DNA of 64,000 bases, taken from NCBI GenBank assembly GCA_023390335.1, contig JAEWCZ010000024.1, positions 62,001-126,000 on the forward strand, written 5' to 3'. Source of the stretch: Bacillota bacterium (GTDB lineage: Bacteria > Bacillota > Clostridia > Acetivibrionales > DSM-1351). Both the position numbers and the translations under genes were made by a program. Of this stretch, positions 27,524-36,662 are shown piece by piece; the stretch's first letter is position 1; each line of letters opens with the position of its first letter. The notes below the pieces were generated by a model. That model was not told where the DNA came from. It made no database searches and was given only the letters and a program-made list of their open reading frames with translations.

Positions 27524-29509
27524 GTGGATTGGTATTTATTACTGGCAGCTATTCTGCTGCCTGCACTAAGTGCGGCATTATGCTTGATTCTTAAGAATCA
27601 GAAAGTGCGTATTGCTGTAGTAAGCATTTCAACTCTACTGCTTTTTGCGGTAGCAGGCGGCTTCATAGCACTTATGATTAACTCTCCTGAAGGGAAACTG
27701 GTTTTCCAGATGGATGAGCATGTACTCGAGCTTGTGGGTGGATTGATTAAAGGACTTGACTTCTTACTCTTCTGCTTCATCGGGTATATAGGTATAAAGC
27801 ATAAAAAAGCAATAGTACTTGTATTAACAGTTTTACAATTTATTCCGTGGGTTTTATTTGAGATATTTGGAGTATTCGGTAAGGTACATGAGCCTGAACA
27901 GGCATTTGTAATTGACCACTTATCATTAATAATGATAATGCTTGTTTCAATTATCGGCCCTATTGTTACATTTTTTGGACTTGGCTACATGAAGGAACAT
28001 GAGCATCATTTGCACCTGAAGGTATCAAGACAACCAAGGTTCTTCATGATACTATTTATATTCCTTGGCGCAATGAATGCATTGGTAATGACAGATAATT
28101 TATCCTGGATGTACTTCTTCTGGGAGGTAACAACACTTTGCTCATTCCTGCTCATATCCCATGATGGAACAGAGATCGCTATTAAAAATGGTATAAGAGC
28201 ATTGTGGATTAATTCTGTGGGCGGTGTAGCTTTTATCATCGCTATATTAATGGTAAACACAAGCCTGGATACACTTTCAATACAGGCTATATCAAATTCA
28301 GGAATGCAAGGCACTTTCGCAGGAATGATGCCAATAGCACTTGGTCTGTTGTGTATTGCAGGTTTTACAAAGTCAGCGCAGTTCCCGTTCCAGAGTTGGT
28401 TGCTGGGAGCCATGGTTGCACCTACACCTGTATCTGCATTGCTTCACTCAAGTACGATGGTTAAGGCGGGCGTTTATCTGGTTGTAAGAATTGCTCCTGC
28501 TTTCTCTGGTACAATACTTGGACAATTGGTTGCTGTTGCCGGAGGATTTACTTTTGTAGCTGCCTCAGCAGTAGCGATAAGCCAGAGTAATGCAAAGAAG
28601 GTTCTTGCTTACTCAACAATAGCAAACCTTGGATTGATTATATGTTGTGCAGGTATAGGCACAAGAATATCACTTGCAGCTGCTGTTCTTCTTATGATTT
28701 TCCATGCTGTATCAAAAGGATTACTCTTCCTTTGTGTTGGTACTATTGAGCTTGGTATTGGCAGTCGTGATATTGAAGACATGCAGGGATTATTTAAAAA
28801 GATGCCGTTTACTACAGTTATTACAGTAATCGGTCAGATTTCAATGCTTCTGCCACCTTTCGGTGTTCTGATAACAAAGTGGATGGCAATAGAAACTGCT
28901 GTACACAACCCAATAGTATTGTTATTTATAATACTGGGAAGTGCGCTTACAGTTGTATTCTGGTCAAAGTGGATTGGAATGATTCTTACAATGTCCTACA
29001 AACCTAAATATCATATGGAAAAGCTTGCTTTTTCTATAAAAGCCGCTTTGTCCGTGTTAATTGTTTTGGTAATGGCAGCAAGTATAGGAATTGCTCCAAT
29101 GTACAATCAGTTTGTAAAGCCTCAGATAATGGCATTTAATATAGCTGACAAAGAGATGCTTTCAGGAACTGGCATGGGAGTGTGGTTGGAGAAAGTTAAT
29201 CAGGCTGTATATGGGGGATTTGCCTCTATTATATTCTTCGGTGTGATTTTGATTTTGATGGTTGCAATACCTATCATAGCAAACAGAATCAAACCGGCAA
29301 GATTAAAGCCGCCATATCTTTGCGGTAGTAATGTAGATGATGATTTAAGAGGATTAGAGTTTATTAGCCCTGGTGACAAAGTTGATAAGGTAGTTGTAAG
29401 AAACTATTACATGGAGTCTGTTTTTGGTGAAAACAAGCTGACTTTCTGGCTCAACCTTGCTGCAGGTGCAATTATTATAATTTTGTTAGGGGTGGTGATC
29501 GGATTATGA
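27524..29509 (+). CDS. echA: Ech hydrogenase subunit A (antiporter-like)
   Basis: A 661-residue NuoL/MrpA-like integral membrane subunit with about 16 helices. The proton-translocation signature is visible: Lys and Glu residues in helices (WEVTTLCSFLLISHD, GFTKSAQFPFQSWLLGAMVAPTPVSALLH in parts). It is the ion-pumping part of an Ech-type [NiFe] hydrogenase that couples ferredoxin oxidation and proton reduction to ion translocation. GAAAGGAG precedes a GTG start. The stop overlaps the echB start (ATGA). First gene of echABCDEF. Confidence 0.94.
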   Translation: MDWYLLLAAILLPALSAALCLILKNQKVRIAVVSISTLLLFAVAGGFIALMINSPEGKLVFQMDEHVLELVGGLIKGLDFLLFCFIGYIGIKHKKAIVLVLTVLQFIPWVLFEIFGVFGKVHEPEQAFVIDHLSLIMIMLVSIIGPIVTFFGLGYMKEHEHHLHLKVSRQPRFFMILFIFLGAMNALVMTDNLSWMYFFWEVTTLCSFLLISHDGTEIAIKNGIRALWINSVGGVAFIIAILMVNTSLDTLSIQAISNSGMQGTFAGMMPIALGLLCIAGFTKSAQFPFQSWLLGAMVAPTPVSALLHSSTMVKAGVYLVVRIAPAFSGTILGQLVAVAGGFTFVAASAVAISQSNAKKVLAYSTIANLGLIICCAGIGTRISLAAAVLLMIFHAVSKGLLFLCVGTIELGIGSRDIEDMQGLFKKMPFTTVITVIGQISMLLPPFGVLITKWMAIETAVHNPIVLLFIILGSALTVVFWSKWIGMILTMSYKPKYHMEKLAFSIKAALSVLIVLVMAASIGIAPMYNQFVKPQIMAFNIADKEMLSGTGMGVWLEKVNQAVYGGFASIIFFGVILILMVAIPIIANRIKPARLKPPYLCGSNVDDDLRGLEFISPGDKVDKVVVRNYYMESVFGENKLTFWLNLAAGAIIIILLGVVIGL

Positions 29510-30363
29510 GCATAAACAATATTTTAACTGCTGTTATTGCCATAATAGCTGCTCCGATTTTGGGTGGATTACTTTTTGGTATTGACAGAAAAATTACTGC
29601 AAGAATGCAGAATAGATTTGGACCTCCACTGCTTCAGCCTTTCTATGATTTCTTTAAATTACTTGGCAAGCAGGGAATTGCCGTTAACCAGACTCAGATG
29701 GTTTATGTTTTAGGACATTTATTCTTTGCAATAGGTGCTCTGGTTATGTTGGTATTAAAACAGGATTTGCTTATGCTTATGTTTATTCTTGCATTCTCTG
29801 GCATATCACTGATTATGGGTGCAATGAGTGTTCGTTCCCCTTACAGTAAGATTGGTGCTCAGAGAGAAATTATGCAGATGATGGCATATGAACCTGTTCT
29901 GCTATTAATGGTTGTTGGAGTTTACAAGGTAACTGGAAGCTTCATGATTTCAGATGTTTTCAATCATGGCCAGCCGCTTATTTACAGCTTACCTTTGGTA
30001 TTCCTGGCATTCATTTATGTTTTGACAATAAAGCTGAGAAAATCTCCTTTTGACTTTGCAACTTCTCATCATGGTCATCAGGAATTGATAAAGGGTGTAA
30101 CTACCGAATTCTCAGGTACTCAATTGGCATTGCTTGAATTAACAGACTGGATTGATCTGGTATTGCTTATGGGATTAATTTCAATGTTTTTTGCAAAGCC
30201 TTTATGGGTAGGTATATTAATAGCATTAGTATGTTATTTCTTTGAAATAGTTATTGATAATATCAGTGCCAGAGTAACCTGGCAGTGGATGGTAAAAATT
30301 ACATGGGTTGCAGGTATTGGTGCGGCTCTGGTAAATATTGTGTGGTTATATCTGATTCCTTAA
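29506..30363 (+). CDS. echB: Ech hydrogenase subunit B (NuoH-like)
   Basis: A 285-residue membrane subunit of the NuoH/HyfC family with about eight helices. Conserved features are RKITARMQNRFGPP near residue 27 and a cytosolic loop with many Gln and Glu (GAQREIMQMMAYEP, about 125). It links the hydrogenase module to the antiporter-like arm. Translationally coupled to echA by a four-base overlap. Confidence 0.94.
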   Translation: MSINNILTAVIAIIAAPILGGLLFGIDRKITARMQNRFGPPLLQPFYDFFKLLGKQGIAVNQTQMVYVLGHLFFAIGALVMLVLKQDLLMLMFILAFSGISLIMGAMSVRSPYSKIGAQREIMQMMAYEPVLLLMVVGVYKVTGSFMISDVFNHGQPLIYSLPLVFLAFIYVLTIKLRKSPFDFATSHHGHQELIKGVTTEFSGTQLALLELTDWIDLVLLMGLISMFFAKPLWVGILIALVCYFFEIVIDNISARVTWQWMVKITWVAGIGAALVNIVWLYLIP

Positions 30364-30385
30364 TAGGAATGACTAAATATATTGG

Positions 30386-30423
30386 AGGTTGCTTGTACGC
30401 TATTAGTTGTTAACAAGCAGCCT
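30386..30423 (+). repeat. Intra-operon hairpin between echB and echC
   Basis: AGGTTGCTTGT and ACAAGCAGCCT form an 11-bp stem with one G-U pair and a 16-base loop. No T-run follows, so it is more likely an mRNA processing or stability element than a terminator. Confidence 0.6.
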
Positions 30424-30446
30424 ATCCTGTAAGAAAGGTGAATTGT

Positions 30447-30896
30447 ATGGGTATAATAAGCAAATCAAGGAAAAAATCACCCTGGATAATGCATTACGAC
30501 TGTACAAGCTGCAACGGATGTGATATTGAGACACTTGCATGCCTCACTCCACTGTATGATGCAGAGCGTTTGGGTATTATAAATGTTGGTAACCCAAAAC
30601 ATGCTGACATATTGCTTGTAACTGGTTCTGCAAATAAGAGAAACGCAATTGTATTAAAAAATATATATAATCAAATGCCTGACCCTAAATGCGTTGTTGC
30701 TATTGGAGCTTGCGCATGTACAGGAGGTATTTTTAAGGAATGTTACAATGTAATGGGCGGAGTTGAAAATGTAATTCCCGTTGATGTATTCGTTCCGGGT
30801 TGCTGTGCAAGACCTGAAGCCATTATAGACGGTATAGTCCAGGCTATAGGAAAGCTTGACGAAAAGGCTGATGCAATGAAGAAGTTAGCTAAATAA
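30447..30896 (+). CDS. echC: Ech hydrogenase small subunit C
   Basis: A 149-residue [NiFe] hydrogenase small subunit (NuoB-like). The ligands of the proximal [4Fe-4S] cluster are seen in TSCNGCDIE (Cys22, Cys25), GACACTGG and VPGCCARPE. No twin-arginine signal is present, consistent with a cytoplasmic Ech complex. The ATG at 30447 has AAAGGTG six bases upstream; an earlier in-frame GTG at 30438 overlaps that site. Confidence 0.94.
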   Translation: MGIISKSRKKSPWIMHYDCTSCNGCDIETLACLTPLYDAERLGIINVGNPKHADILLVTGSANKRNAIVLKNIYNQMPDPKCVVAIGACACTGGIFKECYNVMGGVENVIPVDVFVPGCCARPEAIIDGIVQAIGKLDEKADAMKKLAK

Positions 30897-30928
30897 GGGC
30901 TGTCAAGGCTCATGGAGGTAAAAATAGA

Positions 30929-31309
30929 ATGATTGAAAATTTGGTGGAAATTACAAGTGATCAGCTGCTTGCAGAAGTTCAGAAATGCAAGTATGATGGA
31001 TACAGATTCGTTACTACCACTAGTGTAGATAACGGTGATGACACTATAGATATTGTATATCATTTTGATATCGACTATAAAATGAAGAACTTAAAGATTA
31101 CTGTTAAGAAGGATGAAGAAGTTCCAAGCATATCCAAAGTTTATTTCAGCGCATTATTGGTTGAAAACGAAATTAAGGAATTGTTTGGAGTAAATATTAC
31201 CGGAATTCTTGTAGATTACGGCGGACACATGCTTCTTTCAGAAGAAGAACTTGGTTCACCAATGTTAAGACAGCAAATTACTATTGAAAAAAGAGGGGGT
31301 AATTCATAA
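30929..31309 (+). CDS. echD: Ech hydrogenase subunit D (NuoC-like)
   Basis: A 126-residue subunit of the NuoC/30-kDa family, without the cofactor motifs of the other subunits. The FSALLVENEIKELFGVNI segment is typical. It bridges the small and large subunits. Overlaps the echE start by one base (TAATG), which suggests coupling. GGAGG precedes the ATG. Confidence 0.92.
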   Translation: MIENLVEITSDQLLAEVQKCKYDGYRFVTTTSVDNGDDTIDIVYHFDIDYKMKNLKITVKKDEEVPSISKVYFSALLVENEIKELFGVNITGILVDYGGHMLLSEEELGSPMLRQQITIEKRGGNS

Positions 31310-32388
31310 TGAGTTCAACGATAGTTCCTTTTGGGCCACAGCATCCTGTGCTTCCGGAACCCCTTCATATAAAGCTAGTAATGGAAGATGAAAACATTGT
31401 TGATGCAATACCTGCTATCGGATATGTTCACAGAGGTCTTGAAAAGCTTACTGAAACAAAGGAGTTTACTCAAAACACATTTGTTGTTGAAAGAGTTTGC
31501 GGTATTTGTAGTGTAATGCATGCAATGGCTTACTGTCAGGGTATCGAAGAATTAATGAATATCGAGATTTCCGACAGAGCAAAGTTTTTGAGAGTTATCT
31601 GGGCAGAGCTTCACAGAATGCACAGTCATTTGCTTTGGTTGGGATTGCTGGCTGATGCATTTGGCTTTGAGAGTCTTTTCATGCAGGCATGGAGAGATAG
31701 AGAAAAGGTAATGGATATAATGGAAGAAACAGCTGGAAGCAGGGTTGTTATTTCATGTAATACAATTGGTGGTACAAGAAGAGACCTGACTAAAGAACAA
31801 ATGGCTAAGATCATAGCGACTTGTGATGATATTAAGCATGATTTAGAACAGCTCGAAGCAGTATTCCTCAACAATTATACAGTTAAACACAGATTGGTTG
31901 GAGTGGGTGTCCTCACAAAAGCTGATGCAATCGAATATTGTACAGTAGGACCTATGGCAAGAGCCAGCGGTATTGCAACTGATATGAGAACCACAGGATA
32001 TTCTGCATACGGACATTTAGATTTTGAGCCTATAACTCATAATGATGGTGACTGCTATGCAAGAACTTATGTAAGACTCAAAGAGGTTTATCAGTCTGTT
32101 GACCTTATAAAACAGGCAATAGCAAAGATACCTGAAGGCGAGCACATTGTTCCATTTAAGGGATTCCCGCCAAAGGGTGATGTAATTTCCAGAGTTGAAC
32201 AGCCAAGAGGTGAAGTTCTCTATTATTTAAGAGGAAATGGTACAAAGAATTTAGATAGACTGAGACTTAGAACTCCTACATTTGCAAATATTCCGTCACT
32301 TCTAAAGATGTTGCCGGGAAGTCAGCTTGCAGATGTACCTATGCTTATTCTTACCATTGACCCATGCATATCCTGTACCGAGAGATAA
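31309..32388 (+). CDS. echE: Ech [NiFe] hydrogenase large subunit E
   Basis: A 359-residue catalytic subunit. The N-terminal nickel motif RVCGICSVMH holds Cys64 and Cys67, and the C-terminal motif DPCISCTER holds Cys353 and Cys356. The protein stops exactly at the Arg of the second motif, so it lacks the C-terminal extension that a maturation protease removes in most hydrogenases. It reduces protons with electrons from ferredoxin through EchF and EchC. All four cysteines are present, so the site should be functional. Confidence 0.95.
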   Translation: MSSTIVPFGPQHPVLPEPLHIKLVMEDENIVDAIPAIGYVHRGLEKLTETKEFTQNTFVVERVCGICSVMHAMAYCQGIEELMNIEISDRAKFLRVIWAELHRMHSHLLWLGLLADAFGFESLFMQAWRDREKVMDIMEETAGSRVVISCNTIGGTRRDLTKEQMAKIIATCDDIKHDLEQLEAVFLNNYTVKHRLVGVGVLTKADAIEYCTVGPMARASGIATDMRTTGYSAYGHLDFEPITHNDGDCYARTYVRLKEVYQSVDLIKQAIAKIPEGEHIVPFKGFPPKGDVISRVEQPRGEVLYYLRGNGTKNLDRLRLRTPTFANIPSLLKMLPGSQLADVPMLILTIDPCISCTER

Positions 32389-32423
32389 TAGAAATGTATT
32401 TGGTAGATAGGAGGTCATAAGAG

Positions 32424-32798
32424 ATGTTTAAGATGATGGAAAATGTATTTAAGAATCTTGCTTCAAAGCCTGCAACAAGAATGTATCCTATTGAAAAAAG
32501 AGAACCATTCAAGGATTCCAGAGGTCAGATTGAAGGCATTGAAATAGATAAATGTATTTTCTGCGGTATTTGCCAGAGAAAATGTCCGGCTAATGCACTA
32601 GTAGTAAATAAGGCGGAGAAATCCTGGGAAATTAATCAGTTCAAGTGCGTAATATGCAATGCATGTGTTGAGGCTTGTCCAAAGAAATGTATTGTAGCAA
32701 GCGCTGAGCATAAAACTGCAGCAACAATAAAGGAAAACTACAAAGCTGTTCAGCCTCCCAAGGAAGTTGAAAGCGATAACAGCAAGGTAACAGCTTAA
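32424..32798 (+). CDS. echF: Ech hydrogenase 2[4Fe-4S] subunit F
   Basis: A 124-residue ferredoxin-like subunit with two CxxCxxCxxxCP motifs, CIFCGICQRKCP (about 47) and CVICNACVEACP (about 77). It accepts electrons from soluble ferredoxin. TAGGAGGT precedes the ATG. The C-terminal tail after residue 95 is charged and probably flexible. Last gene of the structural operon, followed by a hairpin. Confidence 0.94.
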   Translation: MFKMMENVFKNLASKPATRMYPIEKREPFKDSRGQIEGIEIDKCIFCGICQRKCPANALVVNKAEKSWEINQFKCVICNACVEACPKKCIVASAEHKTAATIKENYKAVQPPKEVESDNSKVTA

Positions 32799-32829
32799 GT
32801 ATAATAAATGAATTTATATATACTACTTA

Positions 32830-32865
32830 AAAATTCAGGGGAAGATAAGTCTTTCTCTGAATTTT
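32830..32865 (+). terminator. Hairpin after echF / before hypA
   Basis: AAAATTCAGGGGAAGA pairs with TCTTTCTCTGAATTTT over four bases, with two G-U pairs. Only TTTT within the stem acts as a T-run, so readthrough into hypA is likely. Confidence 0.6.
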
Positions 32866-32926
32866 AGTGTTTGTGGATATAATATTATATGACAAACATA
32901 TAATTGGAGACACGGAGGTTTTGGAC

Positions 32927-33268
32927 GTGCATGAATATGCGGTAACCCAGTCAATGTTAAAGCTTGTTTTGGATGAAGCCAAGCGGGTAGAGGCATCTAA
33001 AATACTGGAAATACGTCTTGTAATAGGAGATTTATCTACTATAGTTGACGACTCGGTACAAATGTATTTTGATATTATGAGTGAGGGAACTATAGCACAT
33101 GGTGCAAAGCTTGTCTTCAGACGTGTTAAAGCTGAATTCAAGTGTAGGGAGTGTGGGGAGATATTTATAAAGCCGACCTCAGGATTTGACTGTCCGAAAT
33201 GCGGCGGGTTGGGTATGCCAACCGGTGTTGGCAGGGAGTTTTATATAGAGAGCCTTGAAATTGAATAA
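32927..33268 (+). CDS. hypA: Hydrogenase/urease nickel incorporation protein HypA
   Basis: A 113-residue metallochaperone. The start is the GTG at 32927, because this gives the conserved M-H-E-Y start whose His2 binds nickel; GGAGG lies eight bases upstream. The C-terminal zinc site has CRECG and CPKCGG. It delivers nickel to the EchE apoprotein with HypB. It follows the ech operon on the same strand after 128 bases. Confidence 0.93.
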   Translation: MHEYAVTQSMLKLVLDEAKRVEASKILEIRLVIGDLSTIVDDSVQMYFDIMSEGTIAHGAKLVFRRVKAEFKCRECGEIFIKPTSGFDCPKCGGLGMPTGVGREFYIESLEIE

Positions 33269-33354
33269 CAAAACACATTCTTTCAGCATTTTCATATTAT
33301 AAAAGTATAATATGCTGCCGGGGTGGATTTTAATTTATGCTGAGAGGAAGCTTC

Positions 33355-34005
33355 ATGTTGGTTTTGAGCATTGTTGATATAATTGGTACAGTAGCTTTTG
33401 CTGTATCGGGCGTTCTTGTAGGAATCAGGAGCAAGCTTGATTTATTCGGTATATATGTTTTGGCCATGGCAACGGCCTCCGGCGGCGGGATTATACGAGA
33501 TATTGTTATCGGTAGAGAAGTTCCCGTTTTTTTTATACAGTGGAGGTATTTCGCTGCCATAACAGTGACGATGCTTGCTACTTGCTTGCTGTATACCATG
33601 GTTAACAGGGTGATGTCTTTTATAGTTTTGGCTGATGCAGTAGGATTGGGAGTCTTTACTATAACCGCTACATATAAGGCCATGGAATACGGATTGCCGC
33701 TTCTTGGTATTGTTTTTGCTGGAGTTATAACCGGGGTTGGCGGAGGAATACTAAGAGATATAATGGTAAACGAAATACCACTTATATTCAGAAGTGAAAT
33801 ATATGCCATACCCTCGATTATAGGCTCTTTGATGTTTTACTTTTTATATGATTATATTGGGCTAAGTATTAACATATATCTGTGTGTAGGTGTAATTTTT
33901 GCCATTAGAATGATATCCGTTAAGCTGAAGCTGCATTTGCCTGTAATCAGTAAGGACGGCAGTAAACCGTCTGCAGGTAGCAATCGTAAAAGCTTTAGGA
34001 TGTAA
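33355..34005 (+). CDS. UPF0126/TRIC-family membrane protein
   Basis: A 216-residue membrane protein with two tandem three-helix UPF0126 repeats, each with a G-G-I-L/I-R-D motif: ASGGGIIRDIVIG (about 42-55) and VGGGILRDIMVN (about 130-142). Relatives include bacterial TRIC-type cation channels and glycine-transport candidates. I prefer the ATG at 33355 (AGAGGA six bases upstream); an ATG at 33337 is possible. Its position between hypA and hypB suggests a link with metal or ion supply, but this is inference. Confidence 0.85.
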   Translation: MLVLSIVDIIGTVAFAVSGVLVGIRSKLDLFGIYVLAMATASGGGIIRDIVIGREVPVFFIQWRYFAAITVTMLATCLLYTMVNRVMSFIVLADAVGLGVFTITATYKAMEYGLPLLGIVFAGVITGVGGGILRDIMVNEIPLIFRSEIYAIPSIIGSLMFYFLYDYIGLSINIYLCVGVIFAIRMISVKLKLHLPVISKDGSKPSAGSNRKSFRM

Positions 34006-34035
34006 AATAAAGTAAAATTATATTTGGAGGTACTT

Positions 34036-34698
34036 ATGGAAATAAAGGTCATGAAAAACATAATGCATGCCAATGACAAGCTTGCAGGGGAGAACAGAAC
34101 TTATTTTGAAAGTAAGGGAATAAAGGCTGTTAATATAATGGCATCACCCGGGTCAGGAAAAACCAGTACTATTATGAAACTAATAGAAGCTTTTGGTGAC
34201 AGGGCAAATGTAGCTGTAGTTGAAGGAGATATTGCATCTTCTATTGATGCCGAAAAGATAGACAAGCTTGGTAATCCCGTAATTCAGATAAATACCGGAG
34301 GCGGCTGCCACCTTGACGCAAACATGATAAAGACTGCTGCAGAGAGTCTTCAGCTAAAGAACGGGACTATCCTTTTTATTGAAAATGTAGGAAATCTTGT
34401 ATGCCCTTCTTCCTTTGATCTTGGAGAAGGTATAAAAATGGTTATTGCCAGTGTTCCTGAGGGACATGACAAGCCGTACAAATATACTTCAATGTTTGAA
34501 CTTGCAGATATTGTAGTACTTAATAAGACAGATTTAATGCCTTATATCGACTTTGACAAGGATAGCTTCTACAAAGGCGTTAAGGCATTAAATGAAAAAG
34601 CAAAAATTATTGAGGTATCATGTAAAACAGGTGAAGGGATTAATGAACTTGCGGATTGGATGCTTAATGTGCAAGTATCTCATAACCCGTCTGTGTAA
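34036..34698 (+). CDS. hypB: Hydrogenase nickel incorporation GTPase HypB
   Basis: A 220-residue SIMIBI-class GTPase with P-loop ASPGSGKTS (36-44), the nickel/zinc site GGGCHLDANMI, ENVGNLVCP, and the guanine-specificity motif NKTD. There is no His-rich N-terminal nickel store. It drives nickel insertion into EchE with HypA. Start at 34036 with GGAGG five bases upstream; the frame from 34024 overlaps the SD. The last 35 bases overlap the convergent map gene. Confidence 0.95.
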   Translation: MEIKVMKNIMHANDKLAGENRTYFESKGIKAVNIMASPGSGKTSTIMKLIEAFGDRANVAVVEGDIASSIDAEKIDKLGNPVIQINTGGGCHLDANMIKTAAESLQLKNGTILFIENVGNLVCPSSFDLGEGIKMVIASVPEGHDKPYKYTSMFELADIVVLNKTDLMPYIDFDKDSFYKGVKALNEKAKIIEVSCKTGEGINELADWMLNVQVSHNPSV

Positions 34699-35476
34699 CA
34701 GCTATAGTATATTCCCATTGAGCTGATAAAGAACCGTCTTTTGTGGTCACGGTCCAGTTGTCTTTACCAATCTGAACTCTGTAACTGCCTTCGTTTATCA
34801 TGGGTTCTATGGTAAATACCATTCCGGGTAGAATAAGGAATCCCATGTCCTTTCGCTGAAAGTGATCGACATGGGGCTCCTCATGAAATTTGATACCCAC
34901 ACCGTGGCCACCCAAATCACGGACAACGGAATAACCGTTTCGATTTGCAAAAGGCTCAATTGCTCTGCCTATATCATTTATTGAACCGAAAGGTTTAACG
35001 TGTTTTGCCCCGATATCAAGACATTCTTTTGTTATTTCTACAAGTTTTCTTGCCTTTGGTGAAACATCGCCTATCATGTACATTCTACTTGCATCTGAAA
35101 AGTATCCGTCTAATATGGTGGAAACATCAATATTGACAATATCTCCTGATTTGAGAACGGTTTTTTCATTAGGAATTCCGTGGCATACAACGTTATTTAT
35201 AGAAGTACATACGCTTTTGGGAAACCCGTTGTAATTCAGCGGTGCAGGAATTGCATTTTTTGCAACTGTGTATTCATACACCATTTTATCTATTTCTGCA
35301 GTTGTTATACCAGGTTTAACTTCCTTCTCCATTAAATCAAGTATCTGAGTAGTAATCTCACCGCTTTTACGGATACCTTCTATCTGTTGTGAATTTTTTA
35401 GTAAGGATTTATGGGGTATAATATATCCCATGCCCTTTAAACTTTCCAGTTTTTGTGCTATATCATTGTTACTCAC
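34664..35476 (-). CDS. map: Methionine aminopeptidase type I
   Basis: A 270-residue M24A peptidase that removes N-terminal Met. The metal ligands are seen in NIDVSTILDGYFSDASRM (two Asp), the His of GGHGVG, the Glu of FTIEPM and the Glu of WEYTIAV. The start is a GTG at 35476 with AAGGAA nine bases upstream; the frame continues to 35485. It ends inside the 3' end of hypB on the opposite strand (35-base antisense overlap). Confidence 0.93.
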   Translation of the reverse strand: MSNNDIAQKLESLKGMGYIIPHKSLLKNSQQIEGIRKSGEITTQILDLMEKEVKPGITTAEIDKMVYEYTVAKNAIPAPLNYNGFPKSVCTSINNVVCHGIPNEKTVLKSGDIVNIDVSTILDGYFSDASRMYMIGDVSPKARKLVEITKECLDIGAKHVKPFGSINDIGRAIEPFANRNGYSVVRDLGGHGVGIKFHEEPHVDHFQRKDMGFLILPGMVFTIEPMINEGSYRVQIGKDNWTVTTKDGSLSAQWEYTIAVTQTGYEILAH

Positions 35477-35540
35477 TAAATACACTTCCTTAATAATGTT
35501 TTTAAGTCTCCTATTTAATTATAGCAAATATAAACAATAT

Positions 35541-36662
35541 TTATTTCATTTCCAGTAAAGCCACCGTAATATCATCCACTATTTCGTGCATGCTGCTGCC
35601 CGAAAAAGACAAAGCCTTATCAACCAATTTTGATATTATGCTTGAAGGCTTTAAATTTTTTCTTAAAAAATGCTCTACTATTCTGTCTTCACCAAACTGT
35701 TCGTTGGACTTATTTTTAATCTCAATTATTCCATCAGTATAGAATAACAATCTGTCATTTGCCTTTAGATTCTGTGTTACTTCAGTATATTCAGGGTTAT
35801 CCACCCAGTTGCTGATTGGTATTCCCCTAGTTCTCAGCAGTTTGTAATCATTGCCTGAAAATAAGATAGGTGATACGTTTAATCCGGCATTTGAGTATGA
35901 GATGCTATAGTCTGAAATGTTGATAATTCCATAAAATACCGAAATATATAGCTCATCCTCAAAACTGTTCTTATTGAATTCCTTGTAGAGCTGAGTCAAC
36001 ACATTTGATGGTGACAAAGAGGACTTATCTATTGCTGCACGTAAAAACATTGTGAGCATGGACGCCGCAACTCCATGACCTGAAACATCAGCAATATAAA
36101 TACCCACGTGATCTTCGTCAATTTCAAAGATATCAAGGAAATCACCGCCTATCATTTCACAGGGTTTGTAAATGTAGCTGAAACTTATTTTATCTCCTAC
36201 AGTCTGCTGCTTGGGGAGAAGGCTACATTGCAGCTTTTTCGCAATGGAGAGGTCTTCTTTAAGCTGCTCGTTCTGCTTCTCCAGTTCTTTGCTAAGCACT
36301 TTGAGTTCTGTTATATCATGGAGAACCTCGATAACAGCTTCCACATTGTTTAATTTAAAACTCTTTAAAGGGGAGCTTGTTACTGAATAAACGCGCCCGT
36401 TTATTGTTTCTTCTTTGCGATTAGGTAAATTTTCACCTTGCAGACTGGATATACAATTAGGGCAAGGTGAGGAACGTCCCAGAACTTCAAAGCATTTTCG
36501 GCCAACAGCGTTATAACCCAAGCCGTCACGCATTGGTTTATTTACAAATAAAACCGTACCATCTTTGCCTATAACTCTGACCCAATCTTGCATTCCGTCA
36601 ATTATATCTTCTATAAAATTTGATTCCGATAAACCGAATTCTTTAACGATATTGTTTGGCAA
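35541..36662 (-). CDS. PAS-SpoIIE/PP2C-type phosphatase
   Basis: A 373-residue regulator with a PAS domain (about 12-120), a short coiled coil (about 122-145) and an SpoIIE/PP2C-like phosphatase domain (about 150-373). Metal-site motifs are IGGDFLDIFE, IADVSGHG, and DDITVALLE. The PAS carries a GRSSPCPNC segment with two Cys that could bind a metal or sense redox state. Start TTG at 36662 with AAAGG nine bases upstream; an ATG at 36695 lacks an SD. Partner switching with an anti-anti-sigma factor is likely; the target is not here. Confidence 0.85.
   Translation of the reverse strand: MPNNIVKEFGLSESNFIEDIIDGMQDWVRVIGKDGTVLFVNKPMRDGLGYNAVGRKCFEVLGRSSPCPNCISSLQGENLPNRKEETINGRVYSVTSSPLKSFKLNNVEAVIEVLHDITELKVLSKELEKQNEQLKEDLSIAKKLQCSLLPKQQTVGDKISFSYIYKPCEMIGGDFLDIFEIDEDHVGIYIADVSGHGVAASMLTMFLRAAIDKSSLSPSNVLTQLYKEFNKNSFEDELYISVFYGIINISDYSISYSNAGLNVSPILFSGNDYKLLRTRGIPISNWVDNPEYTEVTQNLKANDRLLFYTDGIIEIKNKSNEQFGEDRIVEHFLRKNLKPSSIISKLVDKALSFSGSSMHEIVDDITVALLEMK

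Noticed and set aside
30375..30412. Leader peptide TTG frame after GGAGG in the echB-echC spacer
   Set aside because: It would have only five codons, and GGAGG is directly adjacent to the TTG. The hairpin is the simpler explanation.
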